This document shows, one piece after another, positions 26,707 through 35,146 of a stretch of 64,000 nt of DNA. Every line of letters begins with the position of its first letter. Within the stretch, counting starts at the first letter, position 1. Under the pieces are notes generated by a model. The model did no database searches, was not told where the DNA came from, and worked only from the letters and a program-made list of their open reading frames with translations. The translations under genes were made by a program, and so were the position numbers. Source of the DNA: Albidovulum denitrificans (GTDB lineage: Bacteria > Pseudomonadota > Alphaproteobacteria > Rhodobacterales > Rhodobacteraceae); NCBI RefSeq assembly GCF_002973535.1, contig NZ_PVEP01000012.1:1-64000 (forward strand), given 5' to 3'.

Positions 26707-28038
26707 ATGTCTTCGAACATCGCCCTCACCGGACTCGCCAAGGATCTCGCCGCCCGTGCCGCTTCGGGCAAACCCGTGCGCATCGGCCTGATCGGCTCGG
26801 GCGAGATGGGGACGGACATCGTCACCCGCGCGGCGATGATGGACGGGGTAGAGGTCGCGGCGATCTCGGAACTCAACATCCCGAACGCCCACAGGGCGGT
26901 GTCGATCTCCCATCAGGAAGACGGCCACAGCACCGACGCCGCGACCACGGACGCGATCAATGCCGCCATCGAAAGCGGCAAGACCGCGATCACCGACAAT
27001 ACCGACGCGCTGATCGATTCGGGCCTGATCGACGTGGTCATCGACGCGACCGGCGTTCCGGCGGTGGGGGCCGAGATCGGCCTGCGCGCGATGGAACGGG
27101 GCAAGCATCTGGTGATGATGAACGTCGAGGCCGACGTCACCATCGGGTCCTACCTGCGGCGCGAGGCAGAGCGGCTGGGCGTCATCTACAGCCTCGGCGC
27201 CGGGGACGAACCATCCTCCTGCATGGAGTTGATCGAATTCGTCTCGGCCATGGGCCACAAGATCGTCTGCGCGGGCAAGGGCAAGAACAATCCGCTGAAC
27301 ATCGACGCCACGCCCGATGCCTATGAAGCCGAGGCCAAGGCACGCCACATGAACCCGCGCCTTCTGGTCGAATTCGTCGATGGCTCGAAGACGGCGGTGG
27401 AAATGGCGGCCATCGGCAACGCCACCGGCCTGATCCCCGATGTCGATGGGATGCACGGCCCCGCCGCTGGGCCGAAAGAGCTTGCCAAGGTGCTGATCCC
27501 CGAAAAGGACGGCGGCATCCTGTCCGGCATCGGCCGGGTCGACTATTCCATCGGCAAGGGCGTCTCTCCGGGCGTTTTCGTGATCGCCGAGGCGGAACAC
27601 CCGCGCATCCACGAACGCATGGCCGACCTCAAGATGGGCGACGGGCCGTATTACGAATTCATCCGCCCCTATCACCTGACCTCGCTGGAAGTGCCGCTGA
27701 CCTGCGCCCGCGCCGTCCTTTACGGCAAGGCCGACATGGTCCCGCTCGACAAGCCGGTGGTCGAGGTCTGCGCGGTCGCCAAGCGCGACCTGAAGCCGGG
27801 CGAAACGCTCGACCAGATCGGCGAATACACCTACCGCGCCTGGGCGATGGAAGTGTCGCGCGCCCAGGCCGCCAGGGCGCTGCCCGCCGGGATGCTGACC
27901 GGCGCGACGGTCACTGCCCCGATCAGGAAGGGGGAGCTTGTCACCGGGCTGAACGCAAAACTTCCGAACACCCGCATCGTCGAACTGCGCAAGCGGCAGG
28001 ACGAAATGATCTACGGGAAGGACCTTATCAATGGCTGA
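26707..28038 (+). CDS. SAF-domain NAD(P)-dependent oxidoreductase
   Basis: A 443-residue protein with a homoserine-dehydrogenase-like Rossmann domain (RIGLIGSGEMGTDIV near residue 24; DVVIDATGVPAVGAE) and a C-terminal SAF domain (AKRDLKPGETLDQIGEYTYR, LPAGMLTGATVTAPIRKGE). Such proteins occur in carbohydrate loci but I know no certain reaction. Oxidation or isomerisation of a sugar-acid or ketose intermediate is an inference. ATG 26707 follows AGGAAAG; the longer frame runs antisense to the binding-protein gene. It is the first gene of an operon with a TPP-dependent dehydrogenase, overlapping it by 8 bp. Confidence 0.8.
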   Translation: MSSNIALTGLAKDLAARAASGKPVRIGLIGSGEMGTDIVTRAAMMDGVEVAAISELNIPNAHRAVSISHQEDGHSTDAATTDAINAAIESGKTAITDNTDALIDSGLIDVVIDATGVPAVGAEIGLRAMERGKHLVMMNVEADVTIGSYLRREAERLGVIYSLGAGDEPSSCMELIEFVSAMGHKIVCAGKGKNNPLNIDATPDAYEAEAKARHMNPRLLVEFVDGSKTAVEMAAIGNATGLIPDVDGMHGPAAGPKELAKVLIPEKDGGILSGIGRVDYSIGKGVSPGVFVIAEAEHPRIHERMADLKMGDGPYYEFIRPYHLTSLEVPLTCARAVLYGKADMVPLDKPVVEVCAVAKRDLKPGETLDQIGEYTYRAWAMEVSRAQAARALPAGMLTGATVTAPIRKGELVTGLNAKLPNTRIVELRKRQDEMIYGKDLING

Positions 28039-29047
28039 CGCGGCCACCGACACCAACACGCCCTACGCGATCCGCACCTACAGCCCCCAGCGGCTCAAGG
28101 ATGCGCTGCACAAGATGTTCCTGATCCGCAAGTTCGAGGAAGGCGCAGAGGACAGCTATACCCGCGGCCTGATCCACGGCACGATGCACCTGTCCATCGG
28201 GCAGGAGGCCTCGGCCGTCGGATCCTGCATGTCGCTGAGCGATGAGGACAAGATCACCTCCACCCATCGCGGCCATGGTCACTGCGTCGCCAAGGACGCC
28301 GATCTGGGCAAGATGTTCGCCGAGTTCTTCGGCAAGGAGACCGGCTATTGCAAGGGGCGCGGCGGGTCGATGCATATCGCGGACCCGTCGAGGGGCAACC
28401 TCGGCGCCAACGGCATCGTCGGCGGCGGCCTGCCCATCGCGGTCGGCGCGGCCCTGTCGGCCAAGCGGCTTGGCACCGGGGCGGTCACCGTCTGCTTCTT
28501 CGGCGACGGCGCCAATAACGAAGGCGCGTTCCATGAATCGCTGAACATGGCGGCGGTCTGGAAATTGCCGGTCGTCTTCGTCTGCGAAAACAACCGCTAC
28601 GGCATGTCCACCTCCACCGCCCGGTCCACGGCCGTGAAGCAGATCGCCGAACGCGCGGCGGCCTATTCCATGCCCGGCGTCACCGTCGACGGCAACGATT
28701 TCTCCGCCGTGACCGAGGCAGTCGATGCCGCCGTCGCCCGCGCCCGCCGGGGCGAGGGGCCGAGCCTGGTGGAGAACATGACCTATCGCTGGCGTGGCCA
28801 TTCCAAGTCCGACCGCAACCGCTATCGCACCAAGGAAGAGATCGCCGAGTGGATGGAGCGTGACCCGATCGTGGCCATGTCCAAATTGCTGGTCGATCAC
28901 AAGATCCTGACCGAGGCCGAGGTCGGCGCGCTTGAAGAAGACGCCGCCCGCATCATCAGGGAGGCCATCGACTTCGCCGCCGCCAGCCCGGACCCGAAGA
29001 TCGAGGAAGCCACCCGCGACGTCTATACCGAAGGGGCCGCGGCATGA
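28031..29047 (+). CDS. TPP-dependent 2-oxo/acetoin dehydrogenase E1 alpha
   Basis: A 338-residue E1 alpha like AcoA or PdhA. It contains the thiamine diphosphate motif [15 protein letters not shown]...CENNRYG (key residues GDG and NN), THRGHGHC for the active-site His region, KGRGGSMHI and a phosphorylation-loop-like [14 protein letters not shown]. With E1 beta it would decarboxylate or cleave an alpha-oxo or acyloin substrate and transfer the acyl group to E2. It overlaps the SAF gene by 8 bp and E1 beta by 4 bp. The substrate could be acetoin, but the operon context points to a sugar-derived ketol. Confidence 0.9.
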   Translation: MADAATDTNTPYAIRTYSPQRLKDALHKMFLIRKFEEGAEDSYTRGLIHGTMHLSIGQEASAVGSCMSLSDEDKITSTHRGHGHCVAKDADLGKMFAEFFGKETGYCKGRGGSMHIADPSRGNLGANGIVGGGLPIAVGAALSAKRLGTGAVTVCFFGDGANNEGAFHESLNMAAVWKLPVVFVCENNRYGMSTSTARSTAVKQIAERAAAYSMPGVTVDGNDFSAVTEAVDAAVARARRGEGPSLVENMTYRWRGHSKSDRNRYRTKEEIAEWMERDPIVAMSKLLVDHKILTEAEVGALEEDAARIIREAIDFAAASPDPKIEEATRDVYTEGAAA

Positions 29048-30054
29048 ACGCCCAGACCAGGACCGAGATGCGCGAACTTTCCTACGCCGAGGCGATCCGC
29101 GAGGCGATGGACATCGCGCTTGCCAGCGACGACCGCGTCATCCTGATGGGCGAGGATATCGGCGTCTATGGCGGTGCCTTCCAGGTGACCGGCGATCTGG
29201 TCGAGAAATACGGGACCGACCGCGTGATGGACACCCCGATTTCCGAGCTTGGCGGCGCCGGTGTCGCCGTCGGCGCGGCGCTGACCGGCCTGAAACCGAT
29301 CTTTGAATTTCAGTTCTCCGACTTCGCCGCCCTGGCGATGGAGCAGATCGTCAATCAGGCCGCCAAGGTGCGTTACATGCTGGGCGGGTCGGTCTCTGTC
29401 CCCCTTGTCATGCGCTTTCCTGCCGGGTCCGGCACGGGTGCTGCCGCCCAGCATTCGCAAAGCATCGAGGCCTGGCTGGGCCATGTCCCAGGCCTGAAGG
29501 TGGTGCAGCCCTCGACCCCCGAAGACGTCAAGGGCATGTTGCTGGCCGCGCTGGAAGACCCCGATCCGGTGATGATCTTCGAACACAAGATCCTTTACAA
29601 GATGAAGGGTCACGTCCCCGAAGGCCACTACACCACCCCGATCGGCAAGGCCGCGATCCGGCGCGCGGGCAAGGACCTGACCATCGTCGCGACCTCGCTG
29701 ATGGTCCACAAGGCGCTGGCCGCCGCCGAAACGCTCGGCCCCGAGGGCATCGACGTTGAGGTCATCGACCTGCGTACCATCCGCCCGATGGATCGCGAGA
29801 CGGTGCTGGCCTCGGTCCGCAAGACAGGTCGGCTGATCTGTGTCTATGAGGGCGTGAAAACCCTTGGCGTGGGCGCAGAGATTTCGGCCATGGTCGCCGA
29901 AAGCGATGCCTTCGATTTCCTTGATGCGCCCATCGTGCGCCTCGGCGGCGCCGAATGCCCGATCCCCTATAACCCTGAGCTTGAAAAGGCCGTCGTCCCG
30001 CAGGTTCCCGACATTCTCGACGCCGCGCGCAATCTTGCCGAGGGGCGCATCTGA
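29044..30054 (+). CDS. TPP-dependent 2-oxo/acetoin dehydrogenase E1 beta
   Basis: A transketolase-like E1 beta of 336 residues. Family blocks are [73 protein letters not shown] and [17 protein letters not shown]. It forms the alpha2beta2 heterotetramer with the preceding gene. The coupling to E1 alpha (4 bp) and E2 (1 bp) indicates a stoichiometric complex. No E3 lipoamide dehydrogenase gene is in the window, so that subunit must come from elsewhere. Confidence 0.9.
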   Translation: MNAQTRTEMRELSYAEAIREAMDIALASDDRVILMGEDIGVYGGAFQVTGDLVEKYGTDRVMDTPISELGGAGVAVGAALTGLKPIFEFQFSDFAALAMEQIVNQAAKVRYMLGGSVSVPLVMRFPAGSGTGAAAQHSQSIEAWLGHVPGLKVVQPSTPEDVKGMLLAALEDPDPVMIFEHKILYKMKGHVPEGHYTTPIGKAAIRRAGKDLTIVATSLMVHKALAAAETLGPEGIDVEVIDLRTIRPMDRETVLASVRKTGRLICVYEGVKTLGVGAEISAMVAESDAFDFLDAPIVRLGGAECPIPYNPELEKAVVPQVPDILDAARNLAEGRI

Positions 30055-31337
30055 TGCCCATCGAAGTCATCATGCCCAAGGTCGACATGGACATGGCCAA
30101 GGGCAAGATCGTCACCTGGCATGTCTCCGAGGGCGATACCGTCACCAAGGGCGAACCGCTGTTCGACATCGAGACCGACAAGGCCGCGATGGAGGTCGAG
30201 GCCGCCGACAGCGGCATCCTGCATCACGCCGTCCCCGAAGGCACAGACGTGCCAATCGGCAAACCCGTCGCCTGGCTCTATGCCGAGGGCGAAGAGGTGG
30301 GCGACCCGCCCGCAGGCCTTGCCCCGGCGGAACCGGATGCGCCCGCCGTGAAGGACGATCCGGCCCCAAGGGCGGATGCCCCCCGCCCCGGTGCCACGCG
30401 CCGCGAACCGGACGCGGGCGAAAAGCAGCGCGCGACGCCCCGCGCCCGCGCGCTGGCGCGCGACGGCGGGGTCGACATCGACGCCATCGCAGGCACCGGC
30501 CCCCGTGGCCGGGTTCAGGCCGGGGATGTCGCGGCCCTTCTCGACCGCGGTCCGGCCCAGCTTGGCGCCGCCACCTTCCGCGCCGAAACCGGGCCGCTTT
30601 CCGTCACCCGCAGCAAGGGCGGCACCGGAACGCCCGTCGTGATGATCCACGGCTTCGCCAGCGATGCCACCTCCTGGGCGCCGCTTGAGGCGCATCTGAA
30701 GCATCGCCCGGTCATCCGCATCGACCTGCCGGGCCATGGCAAATCGCCGAAACTGAAAGTCGCGAGTTTCGCCGCGCTCCTGCAAGAGGTCCGCCGCACC
30801 TTCGACGACCTGAACCTCGACCAAGCCCACCTGATCGGCCACAGCCTTGGCGGGGCGCTGGCGCTTGGCATCGCCGATACACGCGCGCGGGGCATCGCCT
30901 CTCTGACGCTGATCGCGCCGGCGGGTCTTGGCCCCGATATCGACGGCGCCGCCCTGTCGGGCATCTGCCGCGCCAGCCGTGCCGAAAGCCTCGGCCCCTG
31001 GCTGCGCAGGCTGGTCGCCGATGAAGACATCATCACCGACAGCTATGTGCGCCTTGCCATGGCCGGGCGCAGCGACCCGAACCTGCGCGCCGCCCAAAGC
31101 GCGATGGCAGACACCCTTTTCCCCGACGGGGTGCAGGCCGTCGATCTGCGGGCCGCGCTTGACCGCCTCACCCCGCCCGCGCGGATCATCTGGGGCAAGC
31201 GCGACGCGATCATCCCCTGGCGCCACGCCCTGCGCGCGCCGGGCCGCGTCGCACTGCATCTTTTCGACGGCATCGGCCATATGCCGCAGATCGAATGCGC
31301 CGAAGAGGTTGGAGTGCTGCTTCGATCGCAGATATAG
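30054..31337 (+). CDS. AcoC-type E2 with alpha/beta-hydrolase domain
   Basis: A 427-residue acyltransferase subunit. It has a lipoyl domain (FDIETDKAAMEVEA, lipoyl Lys about 43), a Pro/Ala linker, a peripheral-subunit-binding domain (ATPRARALARDGGVDIDAIAG, abbreviated here to its ends) and an alpha/beta hydrolase domain. That domain has HGFASDATSW, nucleophile motif GHSLGGALAL, Asp in WGKRDAIIPW and His in GIGHMPQIE. This hydrolase-type E2 is typical of acetoin dehydrogenase complexes, not of pyruvate dehydrogenase. It shares one base with the E1 beta stop. Confidence 0.88.
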   Translation: MPIEVIMPKVDMDMAKGKIVTWHVSEGDTVTKGEPLFDIETDKAAMEVEAADSGILHHAVPEGTDVPIGKPVAWLYAEGEEVGDPPAGLAPAEPDAPAVKDDPAPRADAPRPGATRREPDAGEKQRATPRARALARDGGVDIDAIAGTGPRGRVQAGDVAALLDRGPAQLGAATFRAETGPLSVTRSKGGTGTPVVMIHGFASDATSWAPLEAHLKHRPVIRIDLPGHGKSPKLKVASFAALLQEVRRTFDDLNLDQAHLIGHSLGGALALGIADTRARGIASLTLIAPAGLGPDIDGAALSGICRASRAESLGPWLRRLVADEDIITDSYVRLAMAGRSDPNLRAAQSAMADTLFPDGVQAVDLRAALDRLTPPARIIWGKRDAIIPWRHALRAPGRVALHLFDGIGHMPQIECAEEVGVLLRSQI

Positions 31338-31363
31338 TCGCCCGGAGGTTACGGGGCGGAAAG

Positions 31364-32365
31364 ATGGCGATGCCGAAGGACAACAAGACCAGGGCGGCGG
31401 AGACGGGCGGGGAACGGAAATCCCCCGGCTCAAGCGACACCCTTCGGGTGCGCGCCGCCTGGCTTTACTATATCGAGGGCATGACCCAGTCGGACGTGGC
31501 CGAAAAGCTTGGCGTCAACCGGGTGATGATCACGCGGCTTCTGTCCGAAGCCAAGAAGCGCGGCGAGGTGGTGATCCGCATCATGTCGCCGCTGGCGCCC
31601 CTGATCGAGTTGCAGAACAAGCTGGAAAACCGCTTCGGCCTTGAACGCGCAATCGTCGCGCCGCTTGAGGATGAAAACGACGCCCCGACCCGCGTCATCG
31701 CATCGGCCGCCGGGGTCTATGTGACCGAGACGATGCACAACAACATGACCGTGGGCGTGGGCTGGGGCCAGACCATGCACACGATGCTGCAATTCATCGA
31801 GGGCCGCCCTCTGGAAGGTGTGCGCGTGGTCTCCCTTCTGGGTGGCATCGCGCAGGCCCGCCGGTCGAACCCGGCGGAGTTCGCCTGGCAGTTTGCCGAA
31901 TTGTTCGATGCCGAGGGCTTCCTGATCTCCGCCCCCGCGCTGGTCGATTCGATCCAGACCCGCCACGCGCTTCTGGAACATTGCGGCCTTGAGCAGATCC
32001 TGCAAATGGCCGATTACTGCGATGTCGCGCTGTTGTCCTGCGGCGGCATCTCGACGCTGACCACCTCCTACCGGCTCGGCCATGTCTCCGAGGCAGAGCG
32101 TCAGTCGCTGATCGAGGCGGGGGCGGTGGGTGATCTGCTTTACAACTTCCTCGACAAGAACGGCGTGCCGGTGGACCACCCCGTCAACGACCGGTCCATC
32201 TCCATGTCCATCGACCGGTTGAAGCGCATCCCCAACAAGGTGCTGATCTCCGGCGGCGCCGAGAAGATCGAGATCATGCAGGCGATCCTGAGCGCCGTGA
32301 AGCCAAGCGTCCTCATCACCGATGAGGCGACGGCAAAGCGCCTTCTCGACACCGCCCCGGCCTGA
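31364..32365 (+). CDS. SorC/DeoR-type sugar-sensing regulator (module 1)
   Basis: A 333-residue transcription regulator with an N-terminal helix-turn-helix (RAAWLYYIEGMTQSDVAEKL, then VNRVMITRLLSEAKKRG) and a C-terminal SorC sugar-phosphate-binding domain (VGVGWGQTMHTM, VVSLLGGIAQ, PNKVLISGGAEKIEIM). The effector is probably a phosphorylated intermediate of module 1. It is the last gene of the plus-strand operon, 26 bp after E2. It is clearly paralogous to the regulator at 51089-52039. ATG 31364 is preceded by GGGGCGGAAAG; ATG 31370 is an alternative. Confidence 0.88.
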   Translation: MAMPKDNKTRAAETGGERKSPGSSDTLRVRAAWLYYIEGMTQSDVAEKLGVNRVMITRLLSEAKKRGEVVIRIMSPLAPLIELQNKLENRFGLERAIVAPLEDENDAPTRVIASAAGVYVTETMHNNMTVGVGWGQTMHTMLQFIEGRPLEGVRVVSLLGGIAQARRSNPAEFAWQFAELFDAEGFLISAPALVDSIQTRHALLEHCGLEQILQMADYCDVALLSCGGISTLTTSYRLGHVSEAERQSLIEAGAVGDLLYNFLDKNGVPVDHPVNDRSISMSIDRLKRIPNKVLISGGAEKIEIMQAILSAVKPSVLITDEATAKRLLDTAPA

Positions 32366-32370
32366 GATCC

Positions 32371-32389
32371 GGGTCGCTGTCGGCGACCC
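32371..32389 (+). other. Hairpin after module 1 operon
   Basis: GGGTCGC / GCGACCC, a perfect 7-bp stem with a 5-nt loop, lies 5 bp after the regulator stop codon. No T-tract follows, so termination strength is uncertain. It marks the probable end of the SAF-E1-E2-regulator transcript. Confidence 0.45.
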
Positions 32390-32469
32390 CAGGCGGGGCG
32401 GCTGTCGCGGGCGCCGGACCATTCCCCTCATCCGGGTCGTAGCGCCATCGGCGCCAGTGATCTTCCGAG

Positions 32470-32511
32470 TTGACAATGGTTAACCAAATGGTAACAGATA
32501 CACCAACTGGT
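32470..32511 (+). promoter_or_regulatory. AT-rich promoter with tandem palindromes
   Basis: A TTGACA hexamer (32470-32475) is followed by overlapping palindromes: TGGTTAACCA (32477-32486), ACCAAATGGT (32483-32492) and ACCAACTGGT (32502-32511). The last two are the same ACCAA[A/C]TGGT site spaced 19 bp apart, about two helical turns. No good -10 lies at 17 bp; TTATAG-like sequence follows near 32523. The GTG of the next gene is at 32543. This is an operator-like arrangement upstream of the metabolite locus. Confidence 0.55.
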
Positions 32512-32542
32512 TTGATTGATTTGATTATAGGAATTTCTCGCT

Positions 32543-33298
32543 GTGATAGTATCAGCCGCCGCCCCTGAATTTCAGCGGTCCGTCGACCTGTCCCGCGCGA
32601 CGGTCGAATCGCGTGTCCTGGGTGAAATCCTGAAAATCGACTTCGCGGTGCTTCTGAAGGCCATCGCCCCGGCGATGGCGCCGGTCGATTTCGGCAAGGA
32701 AGGGATCTCGGGCAAGATGCGCCTGGCGGGTGCGGCCTTGCGCGATCACCTGGGGGCCGATGGGCTTCGGACGCTGCAAACCCATGTCAGCGACACGGTG
32801 CGGGGGCTGGCGATCTATGGTCTCGCGGTCGATCTCGACACCGCGGACATTCCCGCCGTTCTCGACACTGTCCGCCCGTTTGCCGCCGACAGCCATTTCG
32901 GCGTCCGGGAATGGGCCTGGCTTGCGGTGCGGCCGCGTCTGGTGCGCGACCTCGACCAGAGCATTGCCGCGCTTGCGCCATGGACGCTTGAGCGTAACCC
33001 CCTTCTGCGCCGTTTCGCGGTCGAGGCGCTGCGCCCGCGCGGTGTCTGGTGCAAGGCCATCGCCGAGCTGCGCACCGCGCCCGAACGCGGGCTACCGCTT
33101 TTGCAGCCGATGCGCGCGGAGCCGGAGAAATACCCACAGGATTCCGTGGCGAACTGGCTGAATGACGCGGCCAAGGATCGGCCTGACTGGGTCGAGGATC
33201 TGTGCCGGTCCTGGCTGCATCACAGCGATGGCGCCAGAAGCACGGCGCGGATCGTCGCGCGCGCCACCCGGTCGTTCAAGGTGCCGCTCAAAGCCTGA
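32543..33298 (+). CDS. DNA alkylation repair protein-like (COG4335, HEAT-like)
   Basis: A 251-residue all-helical protein of the AlkC/AlkD superfamily of alkylpurine glycosylases. Characteristic blocks are SHFGVREWAWLAVRP, RRFAVEALRPRGVW, YPQDSVANWLNDAAKDRPDW and SWLHHSD. It lacks an obvious signal or membrane segment and is probably cytoplasmic. GTG 32543 is the only sensible start. Members of this superfamily provide self-resistance in some producers of DNA-alkylating compounds, for example YtkR2 in the yatakemycin cluster. That role here is inference from its position before the acyltransferase-halogenase operon. Confidence 0.8.
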   Translation: MIVSAAAPEFQRSVDLSRATVESRVLGEILKIDFAVLLKAIAPAMAPVDFGKEGISGKMRLAGAALRDHLGADGLRTLQTHVSDTVRGLAIYGLAVDLDTADIPAVLDTVRPFAADSHFGVREWAWLAVRPRLVRDLDQSIAALAPWTLERNPLLRRFAVEALRPRGVWCKAIAELRTAPERGLPLLQPMRAEPEKYPQDSVANWLNDAAKDRPDWVEDLCRSWLHHSDGARSTARIVARATRSFKVPLKA

Positions 33299-33351
33299 TG
33301 CCACCACTGTTCTTTTCCCGGACCGCCCGGCCCGGCAGGTGAGGTTTGAAG

Positions 33352-34290
33352 ATGAAAGACCAGGTTCGAAAGTGGAAGAACGCACATCTGAACGTCGTGC
33401 CGAAGCCGGTGATCCGCCATGTTGCCCTGAAGCGGATGGCCGCGCGCGATTTCTCCACGCCGGGCATCCGCTACAAGATCGCCTCTACCCAGGAAGAACT
33501 CAGGCACGCCTTCGCGCTTCTGGAACGGTCCTATGTCGAACGCGGCATCGCCGGTTCCGGGCAGATACGGATGAAGATCCTGAACATCCTTCCGACGACG
33601 ACCACCTTCATCGCCCTGCGCGGTGACGCCGTCGTCGGGACCGTGTCGCTGATCGAGGATTCCGAACTGGGCCTGCCGATCGAACAGGTTCACGCCGAGG
33701 ATGTGGCCCGGGTGCGCAACAGGCACCGCAAACTGGCCGAGGTCGGCGCGCTGGCGCTTGAAAAGACAGAGCGCCGCTCTGCCATCTCCATCATGTTGTT
33801 CAACATGCTGTATCGCTGGGCGCGCAACTGGCGCCGGGTCGATGACCTTCTGATCGGCATCCATCCTTCGGCACGGCATTTCTACGACGCCGTACTTCAG
33901 TTCCGCCGGATCGGCGCCACCCGTTCGTATGAGACGCTGAACGGCGCCGCCTCGGTCCCGATGGTGCTGGATGCGGCCGGGGCGCAGATGCGGTTTCACC
34001 GGCTCTATTCCGGCAAGATCATAGATCGGGGCGCCGGGCTGTCCTTCTACGATCTGTTCTGCGCGCCCAGCGACCGCTTCGATTTCTCCTGCCACCCGGA
34101 TTTCAGAGCCCTCTCTGCCGCGACCAGCCCGCTTCAGCAGGGCGATGTCAGCGCGATGGTCAGCGATCTGGCGCGTCTGGAAGGCGGGCTTGCCGAAACG
34201 GAGATCCGCGTCCTGCAAAAGTACTTCCCGAAGCTCAACCTCACCCTGACCGACGCCACGCGGCAGCCGGAGACCTCCCATGCTTGGTGA
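33352..34290 (+). CDS. FeeM-like N-acyl amino acid synthase (GNAT fold)
   Basis: A 312-residue protein. Its central ~170 residues match the N-acyl amino acid synthase / FeeM catalytic family: RYKIASTQEELRHAFALLER, TTTFIALRGDAVVGTVSL, GLPIEQVHAEDVARVR and RKLAEVGALAL. FeeM transfers long acyl chains from acyl-ACP to the amino group of Tyr or similar amines. An N-terminal basic segment and about 100 extra C-terminal residues are present. ATG 33352 has GTGAGG upstream. It opens a coupled operon, overlapping the methyltransferase by 11 bp. The acyl and amine substrates are unknown. Confidence 0.75.
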   Translation: MKDQVRKWKNAHLNVVPKPVIRHVALKRMAARDFSTPGIRYKIASTQEELRHAFALLERSYVERGIAGSGQIRMKILNILPTTTTFIALRGDAVVGTVSLIEDSELGLPIEQVHAEDVARVRNRHRKLAEVGALALEKTERRSAISIMLFNMLYRWARNWRRVDDLLIGIHPSARHFYDAVLQFRRIGATRSYETLNGAASVPMVLDAAGAQMRFHRLYSGKIIDRGAGLSFYDLFCAPSDRFDFSCHPDFRALSAATSPLQQGDVSAMVSDLARLEGGLAETEIRVLQKYFPKLNLTLTDATRQPETSHAW

Positions 34291-35146
34291 TATTCCCCGC
34301 GCGCTTTGGTATGAGGCCACCGCACGTGACCCGCTGCCCCGCCAGCCGGAGCATGAGCTGGTCATGAACGATGCCGGCACCGTGTCCGACTATACGTCCT
34401 GCGGGACGGAAGGCGGCGCGCTTTTTGGTCCCTATCTTTACAATGCCGCGCAGGTCTCTGCGCGGGTACGCACCGGGGATCTGGTGCTGGACCTCGGCTG
34501 CGGGTCGGGTCAGCTCCTCAACCTCATTGCTCGATGGAATCCGGCGACGCGGTTTCGCGGGATCGATCTTGCGCCCAACATGCTGGCCGAAGGGCGCGCG
34601 GCCGCCGCGGCCGCCGGTCTGTCCAACGTCGATTTCGTCGAGGGCGATTTTTCCACGCTTGACGGTATTGCGGACGGATCGGTGGATGCGGTGATCTCGT
34701 CCATGGCGCTGCACCATCTGCCGGACCGCGGCGCGCTGACCCGCTGCTTTGACGCCATCGGAAGGGTGCTGCGTCCGGGCGGCGCGCTTTACCTGATGGA
34801 TTTCGGACGGCTGCGCAGCGACAGATCGCTTGAGATCTTTGTCGCCAAGGTTGCCGTGTCCGAGACAAAGGCCCTGACGCAGGACTATCGCGCAAGCCTG
34901 CACGCCGCCTTCACGCCCGGCGATTTCCAGACCGAGATCGCACGGCTGTCCCGACGGAATGTCGCGTTCTACCGGACGCCCCTTGCGCCCCTGGCCATGG
35001 TCGCGGCGACGCCTGCACGCAACATGGTGCCGGGCGGGAATGCCCTGTTTCATCAGGCGGTGCGCCGGTTAAGCCGGACGCGCCGGGCGGAACTGGCGCA
35101 GTTGCGCATGTTCCTTGGCCTCGGCGGCCTCAGGTTCCCGCGATGA
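34280..35146 (+). CDS. Class I SAM-dependent methyltransferase
   Basis: A 288-residue methyltransferase. Motif I is VLDLGCGSGQLL (about residues 69-80), the acidic strand-2 end is FRGIDLAPNM, motif II is VDAVISSMALHHLPD and motif III is LRPGGALYLMDFGR. The N- and C-termini are basic and Arg-rich (RRLSRTRRAELAQLR), with no signal peptide. It overlaps the FeeM-like gene by 11 bp and the flavin oxidase by 4 bp. A small-molecule O-, N- or C-methyltransferase acting on the operon's product is the simplest reading; the acceptor is unknown. Confidence 0.85.
   Translation: MLGDIPRALWYEATARDPLPRQPEHELVMNDAGTVSDYTSCGTEGGALFGPYLYNAAQVSARVRTGDLVLDLGCGSGQLLNLIARWNPATRFRGIDLAPNMLAEGRAAAAAAGLSNVDFVEGDFSTLDGIADGSVDAVISSMALHHLPDRGALTRCFDAIGRVLRPGGALYLMDFGRLRSDRSLEIFVAKVAVSETKALTQDYRASLHAAFTPGDFQTEIARLSRRNVAFYRTPLAPLAMVAATPARNMVPGGNALFHQAVRRLSRTRRAELAQLRMFLGLGGLRFPR

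Noticed and set aside
28031-30054. Pyruvate dehydrogenase E1 genes (pdhA/pdhB)
   Set aside because: The E1 sequences alone are ambiguous, but the following E2 has an alpha/beta-hydrolase domain as in AcoC, which argues against a housekeeping pyruvate dehydrogenase.
33352-34290. A LuxI-type acyl-homoserine lactone synthase
   Set aside because: The sequence fits the FeeM/N-acyl amino acid synthase blocks better, and no LuxR-type gene is adjacent.
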